A stretch of 64,000 nt of DNA, taken from Volvox africanus (taxonomy: Eukaryota > Chlorophyta > Chlorophyceae > Chlamydomonadales > Volvocaceae). Positions within the stretch are counted from its first letter, which is position 1, and each line of letters opens with the position of its first letter. The notes below the pieces were generated by a model. The model made no database searches. It saw only the letters and a list, made by a program, of their open reading frames with translations, and was not told where the DNA came from. A program made the position numbers and the translations under genes. The DNA lies in the NCBI GenBank assembly GCA_030268105.1, contig BSDZ01000112.1:1631501-1695500 (forward strand), given 5' to 3'. Shown piece by piece: positions 10,765-21,278 of the stretch.

Positions 10765-11585
10765 TGTTGTACCTCTCGTTCGCGTTTGCTCATGAGTATC
10801 TGCACGTCTGGAGACTATCGACACCGATGCGCGAGCACTTGCAAGTACAGCAAGGCAAGCGAGAGCAAACAGAGACAGCGGAAGACTTCAAGACGAAGAG
10901 AGATATAACTTACAGTATTACGGATCAGAACGATGCAATGGACGAAATCGCCGTCAGCGCCGGAAGCAAGCAATCATCACGCGGCGGTGATTAGCGAAGT
11001 TCAGGCTTTAGCTCGGGCTAAGTAGGATATCGTATAGCAAAAGTAATGTAGAACACACAAGTGTTCTCCGGTATCCAATGTCTAGCTTAGCCGTCCTCGC
11101 ATCTGTTATACTCGCAGCATCGCAATGCCGTACGATTCACATCAGGAGGCCGATCCTAGATGTGACAACCCTACTGCGTCTAGGCGATGTCTACGCATAA
11201 CAACGTGTAAGCCTTCCCGGCATTCGCATGATGCAAGGGTCCGGATAACGATATCCGGTTGCAGGGCATGCATCGCGACGAGTGCGGCGCTCTCAACGTG
11301 TGCTTTAATGAAGTAATATTATATCAGATAATATTACTTATCGTTTTGTAGCACGAGCATAATGCGCACTTCAATGCTTCGGTTATTCATGCATGCTAGG
11401 CGGATTTGCCATGATGCGATGTCGCGATGGATCAATGACAACATGCCAGATGCATATATAAATGTATGCGAATACATTTATATCATGCAGATTCATTCAT
11501 ATGTAATGCGTTCATCACAAAAGCACTTCGACTCATAGGATCACGTCGACCTACGCGTCGATGGGAAATGAACCGTAGCACAACA
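10765..11585 (-). repeat. Gypsy A 5' LTR
   Basis: An 821-bp LTR. The inner end faces the PBS. The outer end joins the RNase H region of Gypsy B pol (CTTCGAATGCCC). The uninterrupted pol of copy A reads GAGCTCTTCGAATG at this place, so the junction falls inside that sequence. Confidence 0.9.
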
Positions 11586-13466
11586 CTTCGAATGCCCGCT
11601 GGCATTGCGACGTCCACGACTCGAGCGAAACGAAAACGCCTTTGCGAGTTAAGTTAGTAAGCAGGGCCGCAATGATGGAATATTTTTCAATGAACTTTCG
11701 GAAATAATTGGTCAAGCCAAGGAACTTACGCAGCTCCGTGAGGTTCTGAGGCGCGGGCCAATCGCGAACCACGGCGACCTTCCGCGGGTCCATCTTCACA
11801 CCGGTGGCCGACACAATGTGGCCCAAATATTCCACCTGAGGCTGCGCCCCAAAGCATTTGGCGCGTTTAGCAAACAATTGCTCCCGCCTCATAACGTCGA
11901 GCACGAGCCGAAGATGCTCCAAGTGCTCCTCACGCGTCTTAGAATATACCAAGATGTCATCCAGGTAGCAAACAACGAACCTGTCGATAAACGGCCTAAA
12001 CATTCGGTCCATAACCGCCTGAAACGTCGCAGGGGCATTAGTCAAACCAAACGATAGGACCGTATACTCAAAGTGACCGAAGGGCGTCCGAAAAGCGGTT
12101 TTCATGATATCAGAGGCAGTGATGCAAATCTGATTGTAGCCCTGTTGTAAGTCAATTGAGGAAAAATAAGCCGAGCCCTTCAGCTTATCCAACAGGTCGT
12201 CAACGCGTGGCAAAGGGTAGCGATTTTTCACCGTATTCGCATTTAACCCCCGGTAATCAATGCACATGCGCAAGGTCCCATCCTTCTTACCGACAAACAA
12301 AATCGGTGCAGAATACGGGGATGTGCTGGGGCGTATCATACCCTTCGCGAGCAAATCCGTCACCTGGCGCTTCACCTCGTCCAGCTCCAATGGACTCAAC
12401 CTGTACATTGGCCGGGCCGTAGGCTGCGCTCCAGGCACGAGAGGGATTGTGTGATCAACAGGACGCATAGGTGGTAGGCCAGGGATATCTTTAAAGACGT
12501 CCTCATACTGCGACAGTAGGGCCTCAACCTCAGGATCCGCAGAAATCTGCGTGGTGGTGACACAACAGCTCACCCGCGGCCTTAAAAGCAGTCCGTGGGC
12601 ACCCTTCCATAACAAACGGACGGCCTCCTTACGCCCGACTAGCTCTGGTTCGATTCAGGCGGCCATTGTGGTCACAGCGAAATTAACCATAGGCACCGCC
12701 TCAGTTTCGCCCTCCTTTGGTGTGACATGTTCGAACGACAGGAAAGGTACCTTAATCGACAGAGTACCCTTGCACATATGCAGGGTTGCGGTCTCCATGT
12801 CGATGCGTGCGCGGTACTGCCGTAATGTCGAAGACCCCATTATGTACGGTGCAGTCTCTGCTAAGCCCTGCAGCACGTACGGCCGGGTCACAACACGCAA
12901 AGGGCCTATCGATAGGCTAAGGGTAATCCTGCCCACGATGGGATGCTTACCCCCGTCAGCAAGGGTAACCTGTGGACAATCAGACGACTCTGGGGACAAC
13001 CCCAGCGCATTCACCTCTGCGACAGAGATGAAGTCGTCGCTGGCACCAGTGTCAACAAGTGCCTTCAGAGTACGGCCATTCAAACCAATCTGAACCACAG
13101 GGACACGGTTATCTACGAGCGACTGCCCAGCAGACAACGTCAGTGCACTTAGGGCGGGTCCGTAACCTACGGCACCCTCATCAGGAGCTTCGTACCAAAC
13201 GTCAACCGAGTAGGATGTGCTTGGCCACGGAGCCAGCGTACCCTCCCGATCCACACCATTAAACAAAACGGTGTGGATCACAACGAATCGAAGCAGAGAA
13301 GTCCCGTGCGTCCGTCAAGCGTGATGCGTCACGCAATGACTCGCTCGATGTGTCCAAGTACACAAGGCAACAATGCCTTAACGGCTGGCCGTAAGGATGA
13401 CCACCGACCACGCGTTAGTTCAGAAATCCCAGGTGGTGCCCCCTCCGCAGGAACCCGGGCAAGCCC
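11586..13466 (-). pseudogene. pol: Gypsy B pol remnant (protease and RT)
   Basis: Pol frame following the gag UAG with three lesions. (1) About 225 bp is deleted near 13273-13285, removing the end of the Pol N-terminal region. (2) There is an in-frame TGA just after the MAA of MAARIEPE near 12655, where intact copies have CGC GCG. (3) It is truncated at QRAFE by the adjoining LTR. Protease LVDTGAS and RT motifs [10 protein letters not shown] and YLDD are still visible. It cannot make a full Pol. Confidence 0.9.
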
Positions 13467-14702
13467 CTATTTCGGCTGAGGTACAAATGGCGGCATTAGC
13501 GGGCAATCCTTCGTGGAATGGCTCTCCGCACACCGTAGACAAACGTTGGCCAATTTCCGACGCTCAAATTTGGAACGATTGCAATTCCATTTTGGCATAT
13601 ACGTGTCGTCCGTGCGAGTCCGCTTCGCATTGGGGTCGGAACGCTGTGCGGCTGCCGTCGACGGCGCACCACCACGCTTCCTGTTTTTAGCCGGGTCCGA
13701 GCTCGGACCTGCTCCTCCTGACCCACGGACACCCGAGCTAGCGCCCCCGCGCGCCTGGCGTTGCCGGTTGCTGCGTCGCGTCGCGGCAGTAGGCGTGGGG
13801 CGGGTCGCTCCGAAGTTCTGGTCAAGAGCTACGGCTTCCCCAAGCGGATCCTGCGCTTGCACGGCATTTGCACGAGGGGCAGACTTGACTTCTTCCTCAC
13901 CGGCAAGGAGTCGTATCTCCGTGCCCTTAGCAAAAGCGACCAAAGCATCATACGACTTGATCTGCGCTCCAACCAAGTCAGTAGCGCACCATTTAGCCAA
14001 AAGTTTCGTCAGGCCTCGCCTAAACCAAAAGACATGCTCGGATTCAGTGAGGTCAGCAATGGGAGTCACAAGTGCTTCGAAGCGTGACTGGTACGCAGGT
14101 ACATTTTCATCCCGACGCATGTGGTAGCTACCGGCTGCCAAAACCTTACAAGCTTCCACATCGCGTGCTTGAACCTCAGTAGCGAATCGTGCGAGCAAAG
14201 CGGCAACCAACTCGTCAAAAGTATAGTTGCCCCGGGCGTTGGTCCAATTGTGATACCAGTCCTTCGCTGAGCCCTCGAGGGTGTTACCAACGAAGAGACA
14301 CCTGATACCGTCATTATCACCACCATGAACAGCCTGGAGATACTTTTTAGCGTCACGCACGTATGCACGAGTTGCATCGGCTATGCTATGCCCTGGTGTC
14401 TTGTCGGTCAGCGAAATATTGAGCCTAGGAACGGGAATCGACAATCTCATCACCTCAGGGATGTCATCATGCCCTCGAGCTTGAGGTAATGGCAGAACCC
14501 TTGGTCCAGCAGTGTTGTCCATATTCGTGTTCACTGCTGAATGCGGCACAATTAAGTGAGCAGGGGTCTGAAGGAAAAGGGGCTCTTGAGTGGCTCGCGC
14601 ACCAACAGTCTCAAGACCTCTATCCGGTGCTCTAGCAGCCACAACAAAATCGGGTTGGCTAGCTAGGCTAGTGTGCGGCGTATCGTCGTGTTCCGCGGAC
14701 AT
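13467..14702 (-). CDS. gag: Gypsy B Gag
   Basis: Full-length 411-residue Gag with capsid domain, basic linker and the short zinc knuckle. It carries the subgroup variants shared with C and E (GSAKDWY, KVLAAG, GSGGAGPSSDPAKN). It ends with UAG and pol follows in frame, as in the other copies. Because its pol is dead, it could act only as a Gag donor in trans. Confidence 0.9.
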   Translation of the reverse strand: MSAEHDDTPHTSLASQPDFVVAARAPDRGLETVGARATQEPLFLQTPAHLIVPHSAVNTNMDNTAGPRVLPLPQARGHDDIPEVMRLSIPVPRLNISLTDKTPGHSIADATRAYVRDAKKYLQAVHGGDNDGIRCLFVGNTLEGSAKDWYHNWTNARGNYTFDELVAALLARFATEVQARDVEACKVLAAGSYHMRRDENVPAYQSRFEALVTPIADLTESEHVFWFRRGLTKLLAKWCATDLVGAQIKSYDALVAFAKGTEIRLLAGEEEVKSAPRANAVQAQDPLGEAVALDQNFGATRPTPTAATRRSNRQRQARGGASSGVRGSGGAGPSSDPAKNRKRGGAPSTAAAQRSDPNAKRTRTDDTYMPKWNCNRSKFERRKLANVCLRCAESHSTKDCPLMPPFVPQPK

Positions 14703-14922
14703 GGAGCACGAAACGATACCCTAGGTTTGCGTAATAGAAGCCGACTTCTATCGCAAAGGCAGGAGTACAAAACAACTCGGTGAGCCTACCGACAGTACTC
14801 TTGAGAAGATTCAGTAAACTCAGCAAGTACTTGCCCAGCTGAGTCCTGATCTCCGTAGTTTGGGCGATGAGAGTCGCCAAATGGTCTGGACGAAAGCCGG
14901 TCTCAGTCGCCGCGGCAAGCAA
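14668..14922 (-). CDS. ORF0 of Gypsy B
   Basis: Conserved 84-codon non-AUG leader frame overlapping the gag start; nearly identical to copy C's. Confidence 0.45.
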   Translation of the reverse strand: MLAAATETGFRPDHLATLIAQTTEIRTQLGKYLLSLLNLLKSTVGRLTELFCTPAFAIEVGFYYANLGYRFVLHVRGTRRYAAH

Positions 14923-15005
14923 TGCCGGTGCACTGAGATTACCTGCGACTCAGAGCATACACTTACACAACAAGTGCAACAATCTAAGCAAAAGCAATTA
15001 AACAA

Positions 15006-15101
15006 TTACAAACCGGAAGCGGCAGCGTCCAAAACGGCGCGGCCTAGGTCTTTGGCAAAAGTATCTAGCGGTCCTCGTGGTTCGTCGCTGGAACTCGCCA
15101 T
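15006..15101 (-). CDS. Leader small ORF of Gypsy B (31 codons)
   Basis: First ATG after the PBS; same MASSSDEPRGPLD opening and ASGL* end as in A, C and D. Confidence 0.4.
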   Translation of the reverse strand: MASSSDEPRGPLDTFAKDLGRAVLDAAASGL

Positions 15102-15150
15102 AGAAAGAACCTACTTCCGATTAGACAAAGAGAGACAGTTAGGCAACGAA

Positions 15151-15165
15151 CCTGTCTCGATACCA
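15151..15165 (-). promoter_or_regulatory. Primer binding site, Gypsy B
   Basis: TGGTATCGAGACAGG, 3 nt inside the 5' LTR. Confidence 0.75.
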
Positions 15166-15168
15166 ATT

Positions 15169-15992
15169 TGTTGTACCTCTCGTTCGCGTTTGCTCATAAG
15201 TATCTGCACGTCTGGAGACTTTCGACACCGATGCGCGAGCACTTGCAAGTACAGCAAGGCAAGCGAGAGCAAACAGAGACAGCGGAAGACTTCAAAATGA
15301 AGAGAGATATAACTTACAGTCTTACAGATTGGAACGATGCAATGGACGAAATCGCCGTCAGCGCCGGAAGCAAGCAATCATCACGCGGCGGTGATTAGCG
15401 AAGTTCAGGCTTAGCTCGGGCTAAGTAGAATATCGTATAGCAATAGTAATATAGAACACACGAGTGTTCTCCGGTATCGAATGTCTTGTCTTGCTTAGCC
15501 GTCCTCGCATCTGTTATACTCGCAGTATCGCAATGCCGTACGATTCACATTAGGAGGCCGATCCTAGATGTGACAACCCTACTGCATATAGGCGATGTCT
15601 ACGCATAACAACATATAAGCCTTTCCAGCATTCGCATGATGCAAGGGTCTGGATAACGATATCCGGTTGCAGGGCATGTGTCTCAACGAGTGCGGCGCTC
15701 TAAACGTGTGATGTAATGAAGTAATATTATATCAGATAATATTACTTATCGTTTTGTAGCACGAGCATAATGCACACTTCAATGCTTCGGGCTTTTATGC
15801 ATGCTAGGCGGATTTGCCATGATGAGATGTCGCGATGGATAATGACAACATGCCAAATGCATATATAAATGTACACTAATACATTTATATCATGCAGATT
15901 CATTCATATGCAATGTGTTCATCACAATAGCACTTCGCCTTGTAGGATCACATCAACCTACGCATCGGCGGGAAACTAACCGTAGCACAACA
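15169..15992 (-). repeat. Gypsy B 5' LTR
   Basis: 824-bp LTR; outer end joins copia1 at CAAACGTCC. Intact copia1 has GGCACAAACGTCC here, so LTR end and target share ACAA microhomology and the exact breakpoint is ambiguous. Confidence 0.9.
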
Positions 15993-16784
15993 CAAACGTC
16001 CTACCCTGCCGCTGGGGCTACAAAGTCAAGACATGCCCTGATGGCTCAATCGACAGATACAAGGCGCGTCTGGTTGCGAAGGGATTTTGGAGAACTGTTT
16101 GCACCTACATCACGAGGCTCATCATTCCGGGCCATCCTGGCCATCGCCGCCGCAAGGGACTTCGACGTACACCAACTAGATGTCTCCACGGCATTTTTGA
16201 ACGGCGACCTCAAAGAAGAAATCTGGATGAAACCACCACCGGGATACGACCTGGCGACCCCAGGAGCTGCCTGCCGTCTACTCAAGTCGATATATGGCCT
16301 CCGCCAAGCATCCCGCTGCTGGTACGACAAACTGTGCACCAAATTCGCTGAAATCGGACTCACCACATCTAAATCCGACCAAGCGATGTTCGTGAGAGCA
16401 AACAACAACAAAGGAGACGTGTTCGTGCTGGTCCACGTGGACGACATGTGCATTGCGGCTAAAGACCCCGAGCTGATCCGAAATCTCAAGGCAGAAATCA
16501 GCAAACTATTCAAGGTGAGAGATCTTGGCCGCATTGAGGTATTTCTGGGCATGGAAGTTCGACGGCAGCCCAATGGAGAGATCACGCTATAACAATCCAG
16601 CTATGTGGAACGCATCCTGCATAAGCATGGCATGATCGAGGTTAAACCCAGAGCCATCCCCATAGCTGTGGGCGCAAAACTTCACCTGGACAAAGACACC
16701 GAGCTGTTGGAGGATCCGACACCGTACAGAGCACTCATTGGCGAGCTCAACTACCTGGCAGTCAGCACGCGTCCAGACCTTGGC
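15993..16784 (+). pseudogene. pol: copia1 RT fragment with deletion and stop
   Basis: RT fragment from the RWVYKVK region to TRPDLG. Relative to the array it has lost about 20 bp after GCGAAGGG (frameshift) and has TAA in place of TCA after GEITL. Otherwise the same region as 3306-4120. A decayed fragment. Confidence 0.9.
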
Positions 16785-17618
16785 TGTTGTACCTCTCCTT
16801 CGTGTTTGCTCATAAGTATCTGCACGTCTGAAGGCTTTGGACACCGATGCGCGAGCACTTGCAAGTACAGCAAGGCAAGCGCGAGCAAACAGAGACAGCG
16901 GAAGACTTCAAGACAAGAAGAGATATAACTTACAGTCTTACAGATCAAAGCGATGCAATGGACGAAATCGCCGTCAGCGCCGGAAGCAAGCAATCATCAC
17001 GCGGCGGTGATAAGCGAAGTTTAGGCTTAGCTCGGGCTAAGTAGAATAGCGTATAGTGATTATATTGTAGAACACACAAGTGTTCTCCGGTATCAAATGT
17101 CTTATCTTGCTTAGCCGTCCTCGCATCTGTTATACTCGCAGCATCGCAATGTCGTACGATTCACACTAGGAGGCCGATCCTAGATGTGACAACCCTACTG
17201 CGTATAGGCGATGTCCAAGCATAACAACGTATAAGCCTTTCTGGCATTCGCATGATGCAAGGGTCCGAATAACAATATCCGGTTGCAAGGCATGCATCGC
17301 GACAAGTGCGGCGCTCTCAACGTGTGCTGTAATGAAGTAATATTATATCAGATAATATTACTTATCGTTTCATAGCACGAGCATAATGCGCACTTCAATG
17401 ATTCGGTATTTCATGCATGCTAGGCGGATTTGCTATGATGCGATGTCGCGATGGATAATGATAACATGCCAAATGCATATATAAATGTATGCGAATACAT
17501 CTATATCATGCAGGTTCATTCATATGCAATAATCATTCATGCGTTCATCAAGATAACACTTTGCCTTGTAGGGTCGCATCCACCTACGCATCGGCGGGAA
17601 ACGAACCGTAGCACAACA
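16785..17618 (-). repeat. Gypsy LTR, array-type (834 bp)
   Basis: First array-subtype LTR. It is about 10 bp longer than the Gypsy A-D LTRs because of an expanded CAATAATCATTCATGCG segment near 17527. Antisense to copia1. Confidence 0.9.
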
Positions 17619-19358
17619 CTCTTCACTGGAAAGGTTCCAGAGGTCGATCATTTGCGCGTTTTTGGCTGCACGGCTTATGTCCTCGTGCCCAAGGCAAAGC
17701 GCAACAAACTGGATCCCGTGAGTCGACGAGGTATAATGGTGGGATATGGCGATGGGGGCAGCTACCGGATATTATTCCCGGACGGGTCAGTATCAAGACA
17801 CAGCGATGTTGTATTCGATGAACAACAGGCCACGCACGAACCATACAAACCCTCGGACGACAACCGTGACAATGCTGAAACTGACTCCGATTCCGACATG
17901 GACGACCCAGAGCCACGACCGAGAGCTGTCCCTATGTCCACCAATGCACACAATGGCGATGGCCACGAGCCGAATCCACCTCAACCACCACCTCCCGTAA
18001 CACGCACAGCGCAAAGCTATCCAAATACAGCGGGAACAGGAGCCGTCAACGATGGAGCGGGCCCATCGGGAAGCCAACCAAGGCAAGACCCAATACAACC
18101 TGAGGACACCGACGACTCCGACATTGAAGACATGGCAACAGAAGAAGACATGGATGAGGACAACACGAGGTTAGCCAACCGCAACCCCATCCACGTGCGA
18201 AAGCGCCCATGTGAGTGGTGGCGCACTCAAAGATCGGTGGCAGCGCGTATCAACATGGCCGCCAGAATACAAGAACCCAAATCTCACCATGACGCGATCA
18301 GAGGCCCTCACCGCATCAAGTGGCAACAAGCAATGAACGACGAGATAATTGCCCACATGACCAACGGCACATGGGAAATTGGCATTCCACTGCCTGGCAC
18401 AAACGTCCTACCCTGCCGCTGGGTCTACAAAGTCAAGACATGCCCTGATGGCTCAATCGATAGATACAAGGCGCGTCTGGTTGCGAAGGGCTTCGCACAA
18501 CGCGAGGGGGTGGATTTTGGAGAACTGTTTGCACCTACATCACGAGGCTCATCATTCCGGGCCATCCTGGCCATCGCCGCCGCAAGGGACTTCGACGTAC
18601 ACCAACTAGATGTCTCCACGGCATTTTTGAACGGCGACCTCAAAGAAGAAATCTGGATGAAACCACCACCGGGATACGACCTGGCGACCCCAGGAGCTGC
18701 CTGCCGTCTACTCAAGTCGATATATGGCCTCCGCCAAGCATCCCGCTGCTGGTACGACAAACTGTGCACCAAATTCGCTGAAATCGGACTCACCACATCT
18801 AAATCCGACCAAGCGATGTTCGTGAGAGCAAACAACAACAAAGGAGACGTGTTCGTGCTGGTCCACGTGGACGACATGTGCATTGCGGCTAAAGACCCCG
18901 AGCTGATCCGAAATCTCAAGGCAGAAATCAGCAAACTATTCAAGGTGAGAGATCTTGGCCGCATTGAGGTATTTCTGGGCATGGAAGTTCGACGGCAGCC
19001 CAATGGAGAGATCACGCTATCACAATCCAGCTATGTGGAACGCATCCTGCATAAGCATGGCATGATCGAGGTTAAACCCAGAGCCATCCCCATAGCTGTG
19101 GGCGCAAAACTTCACCTGGACAAAGACACCGAGCTGTTGGAGGATCCGACACCGTACAGAGCACTCATTGGCGAGCTCAACTACCTGGCAGTCAGCACGC
19201 GTCCAGACCTTGGCTGTTGTACCTCTCCTTCGTGTTTGCTCATAAGTATCTGCACGTCTGAAGGCTTTGGACACCGATGCGCGAGCACTTGCAAGTACAG
19301 CAAGGCAAGCGCGAGCAAACAGAGACAGCGGAAGACTTCAAGACAAGAAGAGATATAA
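17451..19358 (+). CDS. Chimeric LTR-copia1-LTR frame, unit 1
   Basis: 635-codon open frame. Residues 1-56 come from the antisense of the upstream LTR, 57-588 from copia1 and 589-635 from the antisense of the next LTR. The copia1 part holds the integrase C-terminal region (LFTGKVPEVDHLRVFGC), an acidic/proline-rich linker at about 140-260, and the RT domain from about 320 (LDVSTAFLNGDL near 385-397, catalytic VDD near 473-475) to TRPDLG. Integrase catalytic core, protease, Gag and RNase H are absent, so it is not a working transposase. Unit 1 is marked by GSHPPTH where other units have GSHRPTH. Openness may simply reflect recent duplication. No evidence that it is translated. Confidence 0.6.
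   Translation: MDNDNMPNAYINVCEYIYIMQVHSYAIIIHAFIKITLCLVGSHPPTHRRETNRSTTLFTGKVPEVDHLRVFGCTAYVLVPKAKRNKLDPVSRRGIMVGYGDGGSYRILFPDGSVSRHSDVVFDEQQATHEPYKPSDDNRDNAETDSDSDMDDPEPRPRAVPMSTNAHNGDGHEPNPPQPPPPVTRTAQSYPNTAGTGAVNDGAGPSGSQPRQDPIQPEDTDDSDIEDMATEEDMDEDNTRLANRNPIHVRKRPCEWWRTQRSVAARINMAARIQEPKSHHDAIRGPHRIKWQQAMNDEIIAHMTNGTWEIGIPLPGTNVLPCRWVYKVKTCPDGSIDRYKARLVAKGFAQREGVDFGELFAPTSRGSSFRAILAIAAARDFDVHQLDVSTAFLNGDLKEEIWMKPPPGYDLATPGAACRLLKSIYGLRQASRCWYDKLCTKFAEIGLTTSKSDQAMFVRANNNKGDVFVLVHVDDMCIAAKDPELIRNLKAEISKLFKVRDLGRIEVFLGMEVRRQPNGEITLSQSSYVERILHKHGMIEVKPRAIPIAVGAKLHLDKDTELLEDPTPYRALIGELNYLAVSTRPDLGCCTSPSCLLISICTSEGFGHRCASTCKYSKASASKQRQRKTSRQEEI
17619..19214 (+). repeat. pol: copia1 segment, array unit 1
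   Basis: 1,596-bp copia1 segment, exactly 532 codons, which keeps the flanking LTR-derived frames in phase. Confidence 0.9.
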
Positions 19359-20048
19359 CTTACAGTCTTACAGATCAAAGCGATGCAATGGACGAAATCG
19401 CCGTCAGCGCCGGAAGCAAGCAATCATCACGCGGCGGTGATAAGCGAAGTTTAGGCTTAGCTCGGGCTAAGTAGAATAGCGTATAGTGATTATATTGTAG
19501 AACACACAAGTGTTCTCCGGTATCAAATGTCTTATCTTGCTTAGCCGTCCTCGCATCTGTTATACTCGCAGCATCGCAATGTCGTACGATTCACACTAGG
19601 AGGCCGATCCTAGATGTGACAACCCTACTGCGTATAGGCGATGTCCAAGCATAACAACGTATAAGCCTTTCTGGCATTCGCATGATGCAAGGGTCCGAAT
19701 AACAATATCCGGTTGCAAGGCATGCATCGCGACAAGTGCGGCGCTCTCAACGTGTGCTGTAATGAAGTAATATTATATCAAATAATATTACTTATCGTTT
19801 CATAGCACGAGCATAATGCGCACTTCAATGATTCGGTATTTCATGCATGCTAGGCGGATTTGCTATGATGCGATGTCGCGATGGATAATGATAACATGCC
19901 AAATGCATATATAAATGTATGCGAATACATCTATATCATGCAGGTTCATTCATATGCAATAATCATTCATGCGTTCATCAAGATAACACTTTGCCTTGTA
20001 GGGTCGCATCGACCTACGCATCGGCGGGAAACGAACCGTAGCACAACA
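19215..20048 (-). repeat. Gypsy LTR, array 2
   Basis: 834-bp LTR between copia1 units 1 and 2, with the standard recombinant junctions. Confidence 0.9.
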
Positions 20049-21278
20049 CTCTTCACTGGAAAGGTTCCAGAGGTCGATCATTTGCGCGTTTTTGGCTGCA
20101 CGGCTTATGTCCTCGTGCCCAAGGCAAAGCGCAACAAACTGGATCCCGTGAGTCGACGAGGTATAATGGTGGGATATGGCGATGGGGGCAGCTACCGGAT
20201 ATTATTCCCGGACGGGTCAGTATCAAGACACAGCGATGTTGTATTCGATGAACAACAGGCCACGCACGAACCATACAAACCCTCGGACGACAACCGTGAC
20301 AATGCTGAAACTGACTCCGATTCCGACATGGACGACCCAGAGCCACGACCGAGAGCTGTCCCTATGTCCACCAATGCACACAATGGCGATGGCCACGAGC
20401 CGAATCCACCTCAACCACCACCTCCCGTAACACGCACAGCGCAAAGCTATCCAAATACAGCGGGAACAGGAGCCGTCAACGATGGAGCGGGCCCATCGGG
20501 AAGCCAACCAAGGCAAGACCCAATACAACCTGAGGACACCGACGACTCCGACATTGAAGACATGGCAACAGAAGAAGACATGGATGAGGACAACACGAGG
20601 TTAGCCAACCGCAACCCCATCCACGTGCGAAAGCGCCCATGTGAGTGGTGGCGCACTCAAAGATCGGTGGCAGCGCGTATCAACATGGCCGCCAGAATAC
20701 AAGAACCCAAATCTCACCATGACGCGATCAGAGGCCCTCACCGCATCAAGTGGCAACAAGCAATGAACGACGAGATAATTGCCCACATGACCAACGGCAC
20801 ATGGGAAATTGGCATTCCACTGCCTGGCACAAACGTCCTACCCTGCCGCTGGGTCTACAAAGTCAAGACATGCCCTGATGGCTCAATCGATAGATACAAG
20901 GCGCGTCTGGTTGCGAAGGGCTTCGCACAACGCGAGGGGGTGGATTTTAGGGTTTTAGGGTTCATCCTGCATAAGCATGGCATGATCGAGGTTAAACCCA
21001 GAGCCATCCCCATAGCTGTGGGCGCAAAACTTCACCTGGACAAAGACACCGAGCTGTTGGAGGATCCGACACCGTACAGAGCACTCATTGGCGAGCTCAA
21101 CTACCTGGCAGTCAGCACGCGTCCAGACCTTGGCTGTTGTACCTCTCCTTCGTGTTTGCTCATAAGTATCTGCACGTCTGAAGGCTTTGGACACCGATGC
21201 GCGAGCACTTGCAAGTACAGCAAGGCAAGCGCGAGCAAACAGAGACAGCGGAAGACTTCAAGACAAGAAGAGATATAA
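19881..21278 (+). CDS. Chimeric frame, unit 2, with internal RT deletion
   Basis: 465-codon version of the chimeric frame. The copia1 segment (20049-21134) is 510 bp shorter than its neighbours. The RT core from GELFAP to VERI, including the catalytic VDD, is gone. The frame is preserved through five junction residues (RVLGF) encoded by telomere-like filler DNA. It cannot encode an active RT. Confidence 0.6.
   Translation: MDNDNMPNAYINVCEYIYIMQVHSYAIIIHAFIKITLCLVGSHRPTHRRETNRSTTLFTGKVPEVDHLRVFGCTAYVLVPKAKRNKLDPVSRRGIMVGYGDGGSYRILFPDGSVSRHSDVVFDEQQATHEPYKPSDDNRDNAETDSDSDMDDPEPRPRAVPMSTNAHNGDGHEPNPPQPPPPVTRTAQSYPNTAGTGAVNDGAGPSGSQPRQDPIQPEDTDDSDIEDMATEEDMDEDNTRLANRNPIHVRKRPCEWWRTQRSVAARINMAARIQEPKSHHDAIRGPHRIKWQQAMNDEIIAHMTNGTWEIGIPLPGTNVLPCRWVYKVKTCPDGSIDRYKARLVAKGFAQREGVDFRVLGFILHKHGMIEVKPRAIPIAVGAKLHLDKDTELLEDPTPYRALIGELNYLAVSTRPDLGCCTSPSCLLISICTSEGFGHRCASTCKYSKASASKQRQRKTSRQEEI
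20945..20962 (+). repeat. Telomere-like (TTTTAGGG)2 filler at deletion junction
   Basis: Reads TTTTAGGGTTTTAGGGTT. The first TTTT can be copia1 sequence (GGATTTT|GGAG); the next 14 nt (20949-20962) are absent from intact units and replace the deleted RT core. They match the TTTTAGGG repeat of Chlamydomonas-type telomeres and nearly match plant-type TTTAGGG. Confidence 0.75.

Larger units (their letters stand above)
4121..11585 (-). mobile_element. Ty3/Gypsy chromovirus copy A, complete LTR-gag-pol-LTR
   Basis: About 7.47 kb with two LTRs, PBS, ORF0, gag, pol and polypurine tract in the correct order on the minus strand. Both main frames are open. The flanks do not match, however (TTGGC of copia1 on the left, CTTCG of Gypsy B pol on the right), and the two LTRs differ by dozens of bases while the interior is close to the young copy D. 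The LTR ends therefore appear to have been exchanged by recombination after insertion. Confidence 0.88.
11586..15992 (-). mobile_element. Ty3/Gypsy copy B, 3'-truncated
   Basis: Minus-strand Gypsy with 5' LTR, PBS, ORF0, intact gag and a damaged pol that ends at the RT/RNase H boundary, where copy A's 5' LTR begins. RNase H, integrase, chromodomain and 3' LTR are absent. It is closest to copy C. Outside its 5' LTR lies copia1 RT sequence, the same arrangement as for C. Confidence 0.88.

Noticed and set aside
17451..19358. 635-codon frame as a domesticated host gene
   Set aside because: Both ends are accidental LTR antisense sequence and there is no evidence of selection; kept only as a low-priority finding.
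20945..20962. A true chromosome end
   Set aside because: Array sequence continues on both sides; only about two repeats are present.
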